Shown: piece by piece, positions 35,970-48,464 of the stretch
Numbering within the stretch: position 1 is the stretch's first letter
How the letters are laid out: each line of letters starts with the position of its first letter
Source of the DNA: Mauremys mutica
Taxonomy: Eukaryota > Chordata > Testudines > Geoemydidae
Reading direction: 5' to 3'
NCBI RefSeq assembly: GCF_020497125.1
Contig: NC_059079.1
Coordinates: forward strand, 51,285,114 to 51,349,113
Length of the DNA: 64,000 nucleotides
Program-made: the position numbers and the translations under genes
Notes under the pieces: generated by a model
Database searches by the model: none
Told to the model about the DNA's origin: nothing
Seen by the model: the letters and a program-made list of their open reading frames with translations, nothing else

Positions 35970-38014
35970 TTAGAGACAAAGGTAAATTTGTGACCTTTTA
36001 AATCAAAATATTTTTTTCTTTTTCTGCCTTATTTATTACAGATCTTTGTCCTGGAGCTATTTAAACCTAGGCACAAATCTATATTTATGAATATTTTAAA
36101 AGTATTTGAACACTGTTTCACACACACCGTGTATCATATGTAAAAGGCTCACAGCAGCGCAACCTAAACCAGAAAGTAACCATGAATATTCTGGTTGCAG
36201 AATTGTGTGTGATGTGATTACTACATCACTTGGACTATTCGCAAGACTTTGTATAAGCTATTAGTGCTTAATCTATACCATTGACCTACTTTCACAGGCT
36301 GGTATACTGCAATAGTTTATTAAACGTCTTCAGTATTTTAACTATGTGGATTTTCTCAAGTGCCCTCAGATAATTTAAAAAAACCCAAAAACCTCAATTT
36401 ATGGTTTGGAGTCTCCTGATCTTTGGGGGAGTCTGTCATGATTTTTGAATGTGTGCGGTGAGAAATGCTGTCTCTCTCAGGTGATACAATGTTATTTATA
36501 CTGAAGAATGGAATCTCACAGCACTAAGTTTTCTGCATAAATATTTTATACATTTCACTCATTTTGGGTCTGACATCTTGCATTCTTCATTTAGGCCAAC
36601 AAAGGCTGAGAGATATGAATGGGAGTATTCGCATGCTTAAAGTTATGTATGTGATTAAATCTTCATAGGAACAAGGCCTACATGCTAATGCTATTATGTG
36701 ATAAAGTCCTACAGATTTTCAGCTTCTGCAAAGACAATAGATTAATCCTAAAAGGCTATTCTGTTTGTACAGTGCCTTGCACAATAGAAGTCCATTCTTG
36801 ACAGGCCCTATGATACTGCTTTGATTAAGATTATTAATAAAATGCATTTAAAGTAACGGAATATTCATTGTTTTAATACACATTTCATCAGGCTGAGTCT
36901 TATGAAACAATGCAAACAAGGTTTCTTTTCAGGAAAAAAAAAGTTCCTTTTCTCTTAATATTTATTTGCTATAGGGAATCAAACAGTTATAACATGGACT
37001 AGTTTAATTATAACATGTACTCAACACACAAAAGGTCATTGTGCTTATAAAAGTCAATCTTGTGAATGAAGAGCAGAGAATTATAGCCAATATATGACAT
37101 GTGCCTAGAAAATTAATGGTATATTAAAAAAATAATATTAGAGTTCATCACTACTCAAGGCACACACTGAATGATTGAAACCATGTGCCTTGGACAAAGT
37201 GATCAAAAATTAACCGTATCTTTGACATCGCTGTTGACCATCATACAAGCATGTTACCAGAATAGCCACTTCTAATACAGACTGAAATTAGCTCTCCCCA
37301 CAAAGATGCAGTGAGGGCCACTAGGTGGAAATCTGCACCCTCACAGAGTCCCACAGAAGTCATCATGATACAACAATCCACCTCTGCAAGGGTATTGTGA
37401 CAAGTGTAGATTAAGCAGAGTAAGAGTGTCAATGAAATCATGAAGCATAACATATTTTTAATGAAGAAAACGAGGGCCCACAATCCCTCTGCCATTGAGT
37501 TAAAGGGTAATTTCTGTTAACTTCAACTGAAGAAGAGCCAGGGCCAATATCCATTAATTCCCAATCACAGAGGGACTGAAAATTACTTTCAATTACAGGC
37601 AAGTGAGAACTGCAAGCAAGAATAAGAGTACCTGGGATGGAAAACTTAAATTCATTTATCTCAAAAACTTGTTTTATGGAAATGTCAAGGGAAAACAAGC
37701 AAAAACTCTGAAGGCTGAAAGGACAAGTGTTGGCATCAAGAGAAGTGGGGGGGGGTAGGGGGAGGTTGGAAAAAAGCTGAAGCAGAGGGATGATTCTTAA
37801 AGTTCACAGTGTGAGGGAAGAAACCAGCTGTTAGAAGGAAGTAAAACGTTCAAAGAGAATAGGACAATTGGGTTGTAATAAGAGAAATCAAAGTGAAAAT
37901 TATAATAACTAAAGACTATTAGTGGGGGAAAAGATTTAAAAAGATATAGATAAAATACATGACATTCACTAGCACTTCTTTGGAAGGTATACAAGAGCAA
38001 ATACTTATCTTCAT
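35970..38014. other. Non-genic stretch
   Basis: No gene. 36755-36845 (GTACAGTGCCTTGCACAATA ... GATTATTAATAAAATGC) resembles an old interspersed repeat with a -CTTGCACAATAG- core, low confidence. Otherwise unique-looking AT-rich DNA. Confidence 0.45.
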
Positions 38015-38545
38015 GCCTCCAGCTTCCATCCAGGATACATCACATGATCAATTGTCTACAGCCAAGCCCTAAGATACAACCACATTTGCTCCAATCCCTT
38101 ACAGACAGCCCCCCAACTTGAAGCAAATACTCACCAGCAACTACACACCACATCACAGAAACACTAACCCAGGAACCTATCCCTGTAACAAACCCTGTTG
38201 CCTACTCTGTCCCCATATCTACTCTAGCGACACCATCAGAGGACCCAACCACATCAGCCACACCATCACCTGAACATCTAGTAATATGATATATTTCATC
38301 ATGTGTCAGCAATACCCCTCTGCCATGTACATTGGCCTAATTGGACAGTCTCTATGTAAAAGAATAAACAGACAAATCAGACATCAGGAATGGTAACATA
38401 CAAAAACCAGTAGGAGAACACTTCAATCTCCCTAGACATTCCACAACAGATTTAAAAGTAGCCATCTTTCAACAAAAAACTTCAAATTGCAGAGCTACAA
38501 TTCATTTGCAAACTTACACCATTAATTTGGGCTTGAATAGGGACT
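38015..38545 (+). pseudogene. Penelope-like element fragment with GIY-YIG endonuclease
   Basis: The C-terminal part of a Penelope-like ORF. In consecutive plus-strand frames it reads NKPCCLLCPHIYSSDTIRG, then MIYFIMCQQYPSAMYIG and QSLCKRINRQIRH, aligning with the better-preserved PLE at 58977-59420 (minus). The GIY-YIG endonuclease nicks target DNA in this class. A stop (TGA) precedes the GIY-YIG part and others follow, so it is dead. Upstream RT is absent. Boundaries are approximate. Confidence 0.78.
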
Positions 38546-39004
38546 AACTACTATCCCTCAAATATAAGACCAAATATCAGTTCCCAAAGATTTAGGGTTC
38601 ACTCTGTGTTGCTTAAAATCACAAGAAAAGAAACCTAAATATGAATTTTCTTTCTTTTTCTATATTTTTATTTAACTAGCCTGTCAAACTATAAAACCAG
38701 TACTATGATGAGATTAAATCAGTCACAGTGCACTTCAGACACATTTCATAAATACAATGGGAATTGGTACTAAATGGCAATGAGAATTCTGTGACAGTAC
38801 TTCGACAGTCCTGTAAAGATGCAATAAATTCTTCGAGATTAATAATGGTATAATTAAAAATTGTGAACAAGGAAGGAATGTGAGTCCTATGAGGCAGGTT
38901 GAATCAATGGATTTGAGGAATACAGTAAAGGAAAGGTATAAATATTACAAGAGGTGATATTATAAAAGATAATAACTGTTTCAGATTCAAATATAGGGTC
39001 TTGA

Positions 39005-39077
39005 ATTTCAGTGCTTCTGAGCACCCATAACTCCAACTGATCTCAGTAGAAGATGTGGGTGTTCAGCACCTCTGGGG
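39005..39077. repeat. Palindromic repeat
   Basis: CAGTGCTTCTGAGCACCCA on the left pairs imperfectly with TGGGTGTTCAGCACCTCTG on the right around a 27-bp loop. Similar in kind to the GGGTGCTCAGCAC segment within the repeat at 16532-16676. Confidence 0.55.
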
Positions 39078-39171
39078 TATGGGGAAGGTATTAAAAAGTA
39101 TCAGTCTCCAAAGATACAACTTTCATGAGTCCAAGTGCGGCAGGAGGAAGCTTGGACTACATCTCCTACCT

Positions 39172-39265
39172 AGAAGCTAGATTCTCTGGTGATGTAAATT
39201 GGTGTAGCTTCAGTGCAGTGAAGCTACACTGTTTTAATAATCAGCTGAGTATCAGGCTCTGAGAA
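39172..39265. repeat. Palindromic repeat with 11-bp perfect stem
   Basis: GTGTAGCTTCA (39202-39212) and TGAAGCTACAC (39219-39229) are exact reverse complements with a 6-nt loop. Flanks GATGTAAATTG and CAGCTGAGTATC fit an old palindromic repeat in which a TGTAAAT...CAGCTGA frame surrounds the stem; the family name is not known to me. Confidence 0.6.
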
Positions 39266-39370
39266 TTTGCTCTGAACTTCAGAAAGGGCATTTTCCTGCA
39301 TTTATGGTTTCTCAAGTGCTGGATCAGTTCTCATGAGAGCAAGATGGCGGCCCAGGAACAGTCTATGCAA

Positions 39371-39408
39371 CTACAGACTATATATATATACAGATATATA
39401 TCTGTAGC
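39371..39408. repeat. AT-rich hairpin
   Basis: TACAGA at the left and TCTGTA at the right flank a TATATATATA tract, giving a perfect-looking 7-bp outer stem. Probably a simple-repeat expansion. Confidence 0.7.
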
Positions 39409-40499
39409 AATAGATATTAAAGATTAAGAGGAAAGACAGTGGAAAGGTATAGAGCCACAGAACGTCAAAAATAAGATGAAATCAAGGGAGCAGGATGGGT
39501 AACAGAAGCCAATTGAAAAAACATCAAGGATAACACAGGAGTAGAAGTCCTGTGTCTTTTTCAAATTAAGTGTCCAGTATGAAGCTCCTGTGTGAAAGAT
39601 GACATGTATGGCAGTCAGGATATATATGTATATGAAGCATATTGTTTTAAAAAAAAAATACCTAGGCCACTTTTTTTTATTTATTTATGACAGAACAAAA
39701 ACAGAACAAGTTATTACTGCTCTTAAAGTTTTGATAATATATACTACGTTACGCTGAGTAATGGTGATATTGATCCACGGTATTGTTACAGTGGGCCTAT
39801 GGAATTCAACAGCACTTAAAATCAGTGCACTGGAGACAATGTTGTGGATGCTGGGCAAGCTCAACAGCCATTAAATGATGAACAAAACCTCACATATAGC
39901 TGAAAGCTGTTGTATTAACCAGGGAGATGTTGGGTAAAAATGCGTGCTTATCCCATGGTCTTTTTGAGAAGTATTGTATTTTTAACTTTCTCCTGCACAG
40001 ATAGCTAGTGGAACCTGGTCACCTTAAAGAGGCAGCCCCAGTTAGCCTGATCAAAAGTTAATGAGATTTCCCCACACACACACACTAACTTCCGTGGGAG
40101 TTGGATCAAGCTCTTCGTTTAATTTCCACAACACTGTGCTACTTTATTAGCACTAGGTTTAAGCCCAGGTCCTGGGTGGTACTCATACATAAGACTTCTG
40201 GCCCAGAGGTGACCTTACCATCAGAGACACTGACAGTTCATGAAATAAAACACCTTCTTCCCTCCCCGTCCCCCAAATTTGGATTGTAGCCCAAGCTCCT
40301 GGAGTCACAGTTTAATTGGAAATCTCAGCATTACTTTTTTTTTTCTTGCACTCATGTTCATGGAGAGAAACTTGAAATCATGACTTGAGTGAACACCAAT
40401 GACTCAAACACAAAGGCAAACAAAGTGAGGCCCATTTTTTGTTGTCTAATGATTTTAAAACCAATCTTACAATTTGAGACTTGACTCATGACTTTCTGA

Positions 40500-42112
40500 A
40501 TGCTTCAGGAGGACAGTGACAACACGGTACATATATCTCCACCCTAAACCTACCCTATTAGCTATGGAACTATTAACTATGGTTTGTAACCTGTCCTTTA
40601 AATCAGCTTCTGTGCCCAATGACTGGAAAATAGCTAATGTAATGCCAATATTTAAAAAGGGTTCTAGAGGCGAGCCCAGCAATTAGACCAGTAAGTCTAA
40701 CGTCAGTCCCAGGCAAATTAGTTGAAATGATAGTAAAGAATAAAATTGCCAGACACATAGAAGAACAAATTGTTGAGCAAAAGACAACATGGTTTCCGTA
40801 AAGGAAATCATGTCGTACTAATCTATTAGAGTTCTTTGAAGGGGTCAACAAACATGTGGACAAGGGGGATCCAGTGTACATAGTGTACTTAGATTTCCAG
40901 AAAGCCTTTGACAAGGTCCCTCACCAAAGGCTCTTATGTAAATGGATTGAGAACTGGTTAAAAGACAGGGAACAAAGGGTATGAATAAATGGTAAATGTT
41001 CAGAATGGAGAGGGGTAACTAGTGGTGTTTCCCAAGGGTCAGTCCTAGGACCAATCCTATTCAACTTATTCATAAATGATCTGGAGAAAGGGGTAAACAG
41101 TGAGGTGGCAAAGTTTGCAGATGATACTAAACTGCTCAAGATAGTTAAGACCAAAGCAGACTGTGAAAAACTTCAAAAAGATCTCACAAAACTAAGTGAT
41201 TGGGCAACAAAATGGCAAACAAAATGTAATGTGGATAAATGTAAAGTAATGGACATTGGAAAAAATAACCCCAACTATACATACAATATGATGGGGGCTA
41301 ATTTAGCTACAACTAATCAGAAAAGATCTTGGAGTCATCATGGATAGTTCTCTGAAGATGTCCAGGCAGTGTGCAGCAGCAGTCAAAAAAGCAAACAGGA
41401 TATTAGGAATCAAAAGAGGGAGAGAAAATAAGATGGAGAATATCTTATTGCCCTTATATAAATCCATGGTACGCCCACATCTTGAATACTGCATACAGAT
41501 GTGGTCTCCTCATCTCAAAAAAGATATACTGGCATTAGAAAAGATTCAAAGAAGGGCAACTAAAATGATGAGGGGTTTGGAACAGGTCCCATATGAGGAG
41601 AGATTAAAGAGGATAGGATTTTTCAGCTTGGAAAAGAGGAGACTAAGGGGGGATATGATAGAGGTATATAAAATCATGAGTGGTGCAGAGAAAGTGAATA
41701 AGGAAAAGTTATTTACTTGTTCCCATAATATAAGAACTAGGGGTCACCAAATGAAATTAATAGGCAGCAGGTTTAAAACAAATAAAAGGAAGTTCTTCAC
41801 ACAGCGCACAGTCAACCTGTGGAACTCCTTGCCTGAGGAAGTTGTGAAGGCTATAACAGGGTTTAAAAGAGAACTAGATCAAATCATGGAGGTTAAGTCC
41901 ATTAATGGCTATTAGCCAGGATGCGTAAGGAATGGTGTCGCTAGCCTCTGTTTGTCAGAGGGTGGAGATGGATGGTAGGAGAGAGATCACTTGATTATTA
42001 GCTGTTAGGTTCACTCTCTCTGAGGCACCTGGCATTGGCCACTGTCAGTAGACAGGATACCGGGCTGGATGGACCTTTGGTCTGACCCAGTATGGCCATT
42101 CTTATGTTCTTT
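40500..42112 (+). mobile_element. CR1 LINE, 5'-truncated, includes RT core
   Basis: Extends further 5' than the copy at 15190. RT motifs: DFQKAFDKVPHQRLL (about 40893), SQGSVLGPILFNLF (about 41030), FADDTKLLK (about 41114). The end shares GGACCTTTGGTCTGACCCAG and the TTCTTATGTTCTT 3' tail with the 15190 copy. The 5' boundary is approximate. Confidence 0.92.
40510..41915 (+). pseudogene. CR1 ORF2 (RT and C-terminus)
   Basis: Reverse transcriptase of a CR1 non-LTR element. The RT fingers and palm segments are visible but spread over frames. One stop (TGA 40982-40984, at what is likely a former CGA codon) and shifts near 40800 and 41325 break it. The FADD active site is intact. The C-terminal part (41340-41915, ending NGY-stop) is open and parallels 15223-15864: [31 protein letters not shown]. 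The endonuclease domain is missing. Confidence 0.9.
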
Positions 42113-43762
42113 AGTATCCTCTTTCTAAATTGGCACCACAGCTTACCGACCTGATTTCATGTTTACCTCACAACTGGTGCAAGCCAATAGATGAATTCAA
42201 GTCCCTCACTCCAAAATTCTATGTAGACATACCTTGTGTGGCCCAGTCACCACTAGAAAGGGACAGAGCACCACAATGAGTCAGTGTGAGTTATGTCTCG
42301 TCTAGGTGGCCTCTCAAGGCAAGGCTCCTGTACAGCATTGGCCTTAAGTTTTGGCTCTCATTCACCTATTCTTTTCCCCATAGCAAATTATGAAATATTT
42401 TAACATTTCTTCAGCAAGAAAAAATTGCTTGGATATTAAAAAGTTGTTTACTAACCCCAGGTAGAATATAAGTATTATACCAATGAAAATTAGTAGTACA
42501 CCTCTAAAATATTATTCAAATAAATAAAATTATGTGGTGGTATCACACAGTATCCAATGAACCATTAAAATAAAAGCTGGTGATTTTACAAACAGAAATG
42601 GAAAGTGTGTAGAAAGTTAAGGGCTTTTTTTGTTCCTGGCCCTCCAGTAGATACTGCGTTCAGTTATCTGCTATTCCTATTCTTGTGATATATATTTTGT
42701 ATGTCATTCTTATTACTTTATATGATAAGTAAAGAGAACAGTTTTACTGAAAATTGAAAAATACCATGTTTATGGGCAGAAGTTGTACATAATGTTTACC
42801 TTCAAATATATAAACGATTCATTAGCAAGATGACTCAGAAGCAACAATACAGCATAGTTCTTAAAGAAACTAAAATTATATTGTGGCGGGAAAAGTGTCA
42901 CAATCAAGTCCATGGAATCAATATGTTTAAGGAGAAACCTAATGATAAACTCCCTGCTAAAACTGAATTCACTGTAAACAGCAATATACCATAAAGATAT
43001 CATATACAATTACTAAGAGTTTAAAAACCCACACTCACATTAGAAAAATCAACCACCAGTTTCAGTGGTATTAGTCAAATACAGTTCTAGCCCATATCCA
43101 ATTTAATCCTCTACAAAATGAAAGGGCCAAATCCTAAACTGCCTTGAGCTATGCCGGTTCACAACAGCTGAGGACTGGGCTCCAAAATCTTAAATAAATA
43201 GAGTATTTTCATTAATAAGAGCTTGGTTCTAGAGTTATACTCACATTCACATGCACTGCATTGGTGGAGCCCCCAGCATAGGTTAAAGGTGCCATCCCCA
43301 AACAGAGCCTATGGAGAAAGCAGCAATAGTAATACTAGAGATGGTCAACATTTTGCTTAGAAATTTTTTATTAAAAATGACTGATGAAAATCTGAAAACT
43401 TTTGAAGAAATTGACCACAAACCATCTCCCATCCTATCCAAGTGTAGACAGACAATTTTTATACATGAGGAATATCGAGAGTTTCCTATATTTCCAACAA
43501 ATTGGGTCCCTAAGATTGTAATTCACAAATTTAATGGACATCAGAAGGCTAATTTAGGGACCATTTCTGTGCACCTTACTCATGCTGAGCATAATGAAGC
43601 CACAAGATAGTTCCACTGTAGTTAATGAGAGGTCAGTGGCAAAGATTTTCAAGAGGAGGAACCTGACTTTAGGCACCAGAGTAAGGGCTTGTCAAAAGGA
43701 GGTAGAGCTAGGTGAGCAATGGAAATTTTACTGTGTGGCAACAGGTTCCATATGAGGAACAG
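42113..43762. other. Non-genic stretch
   Basis: No gene. 43330-43470 (GAGATGGTCAACATTTTGC, then repeated GAAAAT/AAAATTT) may be another fragment of the hAT MITE family at 27544. A 99-codon frame at 43311 is within it and has no domain. Confidence 0.45.
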
Positions 43763-43915
43763 GAGTACTTGTGGCACCTTAGAGACTAACAAATTTATTT
43801 GAGCATAAGCTTTCGTGGGCTACAGCCAACTTCTTCGGATGCATATAAATGGAACATATAGTAAGTAAATTATATATATACATACATACAGAACACGAAA
43901 AGGTGGACTTAATGC
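43763..43915 (-). repeat. Penelope-like terminal fragment
   Basis: GAACAGGAGTACTTGTGGCACC, GACTAACAAATTTATTTGAG, GCTTTCGTGGGCTAC and CTTCTTCGGATGCAT match the end of the PLE at 58657 in the same orientation. About 150 bp of non-coding terminal sequence. Confidence 0.85.
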
Positions 43916-46678
43916 AAGGCAGGCAAACAGGGTAAATTTATACCCAAGCTTACCACCCACAAGCATGGAGCCCTAAGGAGCAAAAAAAAAAAAAAAAAAA
44001 ATGCTGAGTACCTAGCAGCACACAATAAGGTCAGGGAATAGGTCAGCATAACTTTTAATGATATGAACACTTATCCTGGTGCCTAGCTATAAGTTTAGGA
44101 GCCTCCTTTTACATACCAAGAGAAACAGTTTCAAGATTAGGAACCTAAAGGATCCAGAAGTGATCTTTAATGCTTAACTTAAAATATTTTCCAAATATTT
44201 GATTGCATGCATCAGATGAACAATAGTCCCACTGAATACAATGACCAATCATCACATGAGCAAGGCAATCAGGATTTAGACTGTTGTCATTAGTATAGAA
44301 ATGGGGCATATGTAACACATCAATGATGGAATTTTAGACACTGTACTTCGATCTCAGATCTTTCATATGATAGTTATTTATGTAATTCACAACACATTCT
44401 CCACTTAATATCTTCCATAAGCTTTAGAACTGGATGATTTCTTTCTTCCTCATTTAACTTCGTCAAGTTTCTGGTAGTAGATCTTGTTAGTTCTCTATTT
44501 TTTACTTCATTGTGTTGTCTTTCAAGAGCAATGTGCCATTATATACTAATTTCCAGTTTGTGTTACTTAACCTTAGCAAATAAATATATTTGTGAACGCT
44601 AATTGAATCACTCAGAGCAAAAATCCAATCAGAAATAGTCGCTTTCTTTGCAAAATTAAGTCTGATTACATTCTAATTGAATTTTCGGAACAAAAAAGAA
44701 TAAATACTGTATGTGCTTACATAAAAATATCCCATTGATAGCATCAATTTATTGAGCTTATCTTAAAAGTAGTGCTAGTTTCAGCAATTTCTCTGCTAGC
44801 AAGAAATAAAAAAGCTTTTAGCATTTCAAAAAAAGATGAAAGCTGAACAGCTAACAGAATGTTCTAAGTGTACTTATGATTTCTGGGATTATGCATAGGT
44901 TGGACATCAGTCTGACTGTGTCCCACATTAACATTTTTATTTTGTTTATTCCGAATAATTCATACCTTCCTTCAGAATGACTAATTCATCTTACCGTTCA
45001 CCTCAAAATGTTTGCACAAGTAATCTTTCCTTAAACAGGAGTTGGTTCTGTGAGGAAAATAATTCTTCCCAATTTGATATTAAACTGACAATTAGTTATC
45101 AAAAACAAAGTAGCAAAAAGTGGAGAGGAATTTAAATCTTAGGCTATTGAACAGATTCCCCAAAATAGAATTTCTCTTACTATATGCTTTATGGCATAAT
45201 ATTTTAGCACTTTCTTTCCCTAAAAAGTTGTGTTTTCATCATAATTCTAGTTTGTTAATGTTTTGTTTAAACTTTTGTTTAGTTCTTATCTTAATATAAT
45301 CAAAAGAGCCTCTATAGGATTTTAAAATAAAATATCTACTACATTACTTTCAAAAGTCACTAGTGTGTTTGAAAAGTAAAATATCTAAAGAATACTTTAT
45401 GTTAAAAAATTTGAAGATCTTTGGCAGATATTGGTGATATGCCCCCTTACTGCCTTGGAAGCTGTATGTCAGAATTAAAGGGACTTCAATATCGTTTTAA
45501 TAATTTTTAAGTCTTGACTCGCAAAGCTGAACAATCTAACCTTGAATTATATGTTTGCAAAATGATAATTTCCTGTAGCTTTGAATATTTATGTTAATAA
45601 AATAAAATAATAATAATAATAATAATAAAAATATTTTTAAAACAACATATTTACTTTTGGTCTAGACTAGTCTGGGATGAATAAGTAGTTCTTTAAATGG
45701 AGCTTGTCCCTGCCATTACATCTGATAGACAGTTGTACATTTTATTTATCTGTATCTAGAGCAAACTACAATGATGGGAATTTAAACATAGTTAAACATG
45801 TTAAAGTGAAGAAATGCCAAAAGTTAAGATTGCACATTCAAACTTAATTACATTATTTGCGTGAATACACCTTACAATACATAGCATATGTCTATACATT
45901 ACAACTGAAGCAGTATTATGCATTTTTGTCCATAATCACATGCATTTTTGCAATAGCTTTTAGTCATCTTGTACTTACAGTAATGTAGTCCATGACACAT
46001 GGTATGCTGTGCTCTTATTCTGTGGTTACTTGAACTGCTCTCTTTCGGTCTATAGTTCTGTTGAAGATTATCTTGTGGCATGCATTCTTGGGCTTCAATG
46101 AAAAAGTGAGAAAATACATTAATTGTTTTGTGAAAATGTACTGTGCCATATCTTTATTGGACTGATTTTTCAACATGATAGGCCACTCAGAGCAAAGCTA
46201 AATTGAATTTTCATCAACATTGTGTACAGTGTGCTTCATACAACATTGCTTATTTTTTTGTCATTTTATAGCCAAGTTTAATCAAAGATGTCTCACATTA
46301 AAGTTCCCAACACTGACATAATGTTGAGAAAAATTCCAAGTACTAATGCTATGAAATAGGATGTAAAGGTAGAAACAAAAGTGAACATAGTATGTGCTTC
46401 TATATGCCACCAAGAAGACAATCAAGTTCAAAGCTAGTTGTCTGGATCTATATCTTATCTATTAACATTTGTTTAATACAGATAACTTGATACCAATGTT
46501 TTCTTTAACATAGTTTGTTTGGTCCTGGTTAATACATAGACCAAATTATTTCCAACAGAAGTTGTCAAGACATCAGATACTACAAACAGAACAAATACAT
46601 TGAAAACAAAAGTCACATTCTCTTTCCCCATCAGGATGCACTCAGTGAAGAAATGGAGTGTGGGGCAGCAAAGATAAC
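43916..46678. other. Long non-genic, repeat-poor stretch
   Basis: No gene and no recognised mobile element over about 2.7 kb. Contains a 20-A run (43982-44001) and a (TAA)n microsatellite (45606-45628). Very AT-rich. Confidence 0.5.
45606..45628 (+). repeat. (TAA)n microsatellite
   Basis: Roughly seven to eight uninterrupted trinucleotide units. Confidence 0.95.
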
Positions 46679-46707
46679 TAAGGGTATGTCTACACCACAA
46701 GAGTAGT

Positions 46708-46790
46708 TCGATTTAACTTAGGTCGAATTTGTGGATTCGACCTGATGAATTCGAATTTGTGTATCCACACTAAGGACACTAATTCGACTT
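46708..46790. promoter_or_regulatory. Left subterminal TCGAATT motif cluster of Harbinger copy 3
   Basis: TTCGATTTAA, GGTCGAATTT, ATTCGACC, AATTCGAATTT and AATTCGAC follow in close order, on both strands. Equivalent motifs are at the right end (51195-51355). Subterminal repeats of this kind are candidate binding sites for the Myb-like protein or transposase; that role is inference. Confidence 0.55.
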
Positions 46791-47058
46791 TGTGAGACCA
46801 CAATAACGGGGCAAGCATCGACATTGGAAGCGGTGCATTCTGGGCAGCTATCCCACAGTTCCCGCAGTCCCCGCTTCCCATTGGAATGCTGGGTAGAGCC
46901 CCCAATGCCTGCTGGGGGAAAAATGTGTCGAGGGTGGTTTTGGGTAACTGTCATCACTCAACCGTCACTCCCGCCCTCTCTCCCTGAAAGCGCCGGCGGG
47001 AACTCTGTTCACGCACTTTTCTGGTCAGTGACAGCGCGGACGCCACAGCACTGCGAGC

Positions 47059-48342
47059 ATGGAACCCGCTGTGATCATCGCTGCACTTATGGCCGTTGTC
47101 AACTCCTCGCACCTTATCGAACACCTCTTCCACAGTCAGCTGCTGAGAAATCGGGCGAGGAGGCTCCGGCAGCGCGGTGAGGACATGAAGTGTGAGAGTG
47201 GCACAGACCTCTCACAATGCACGGGATCCCGCGCCGCAGAGATCATGGTGGCAATGGGTCACATTCATGCTGTGGGACGGCGATTCTGGGCCCGGGAAAC
47301 AAGCACGGACTGGTGGAACCGCATAGTGCTGCAGGTCTGGGATGAATCACAGTGGCTGCGAAACTTCAGGATGCGTAAGGGCACTTTCCTTGAACTGTGT
47401 GACTTGCTGGCCCCTCCCCTGAAGCGCCAGGACACCCGGATGCGAGCAGCCCTGAGTGTGCAGAAGTGAGTGGCCATAGCCCTCTGGAAACTTGCAATGC
47501 CAGACAGCTACCGGTCAGTAGCGAACCACTTTGGCGTGGGCAAATCTACCGTGGGGGTTGCTGTGATGCAAGTAGCCCACGCAATCGTTGACCTACTGCT
47601 CTCAAAGGTAGTGACCCTGGGAAACGTCCAGGTCGTCATAGATGGCTTCGCCGCGATGGGATTCCCAAACTGCGGTGGGGCTATAGATGGCACTCACATC
47701 CCTATCCTGGGACCGGCCCACCAGGCCAGCCAGTATATTAACTGAAAGGGCTACTTTTCAATGGTGCTGCAAGCACAGGTGGACCATAGGGGACGTTTTA
47801 CCAACATCTACGTCGGGTGGCCGGGCAAGGTTCATGACGCGCGTGTGTTCAGGAACTCTGGTCTGTTTAGACGCCTGCAGGAAGGTAGTTTCTTCCCGGA
47901 CCACAAAGTAAGTGTTGGGGATGTGGAGATGCCTACAGTGATCCTCGGGGACCCAGCCTACCCGCTAATGCCCTGGCTCATGAAGCCCTATACAGGCGCC
48001 CTGGACAGTGACAAGGAGCTCTTCAACTACCGGCTGAGCAAGTGCAGAATGGTGGTGGAGTGTGCTTTCGGACGTCTCAAGGGGAGATGGAGGAGCTTAC
48101 TGACTCGCTCGGATCTCAGCGAAACCAATATCCCCATTGTTATTGCAGCTTGCTATGTGCTCCACAATCTCTGTGAGAGCAAGGGGGAGACCTTTATGGC
48201 GGGATGGGAGGTTGAGGCAAATCGCCTGGCTGCTGATTACGCTCAGCCAGACACCCGTGCGATTAGAAGAGCCCAGCGGGAAGCGTTGTGCATCCGGGAG
48301 GCTTTGAAAGCTAGGTTCCTCAGAGAGCAGGGTAACCTATGA
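47059..48342 (+). pseudogene. HARBI1-like DDE transposase of Harbinger copy 3
   Basis: One reading frame of 427 codons plus stop, interrupted only by TGA at codons 137 (47467-47469) and 229 (47743-47745). The start is ATG 47059 (MEPAVII). In order: CRRFW/GRRFW-type RETSTDWWNRIVLQVWDESQ, FRMRKGTFLELCDLLAP, helix-turn-helix-like MPDSYRSVANHFGVGKSTVG, then the catalytic residues Asp210 (GAIDGTHIP), Asp298 (ILGDPAYP) and Glu334 ([10 protein letters not shown]). The second Asp and the Glu are 35 residues apart, as in the DD35E-type arrangement. The tail is [33 protein letters not shown] lies at 48459-48464. Both stops replace arginine codons in copy 2 (CGA and CGC), suggesting CpG decay. Slightly longer than human HARBI1. 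Confidence 0.95.
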
Positions 48343-48458
48343 CTGTCCAGTCTCTTTACAGAGAAGCTGAACCTGCCCCTGTTTCAGTTACTATTGACTT
48401 TTTTCAGCGGTCACATACCCCGTTCACCACGTTTCCCCCCTTCCAACAGACGTTTAAA

Positions 48459-48464
48459 AATAAA
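48459..48464 (+). terminator. Polyadenylation signal of copy 3 transposase
   Basis: AATAAA 116 bp after the transposase stop, in a position like that in copy 2. Confidence 0.65.

Larger units (their letters stand above)
38546..40499. other. Non-genic stretch with hairpin repeats
   Basis: No gene. Contains palindromic repeats at 39005-39077 and 39172-39265, and an AT-rich hairpin at 39371-39408 (ACTACAGACTATATA ... TATATCTGTAG). Confidence 0.5.
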
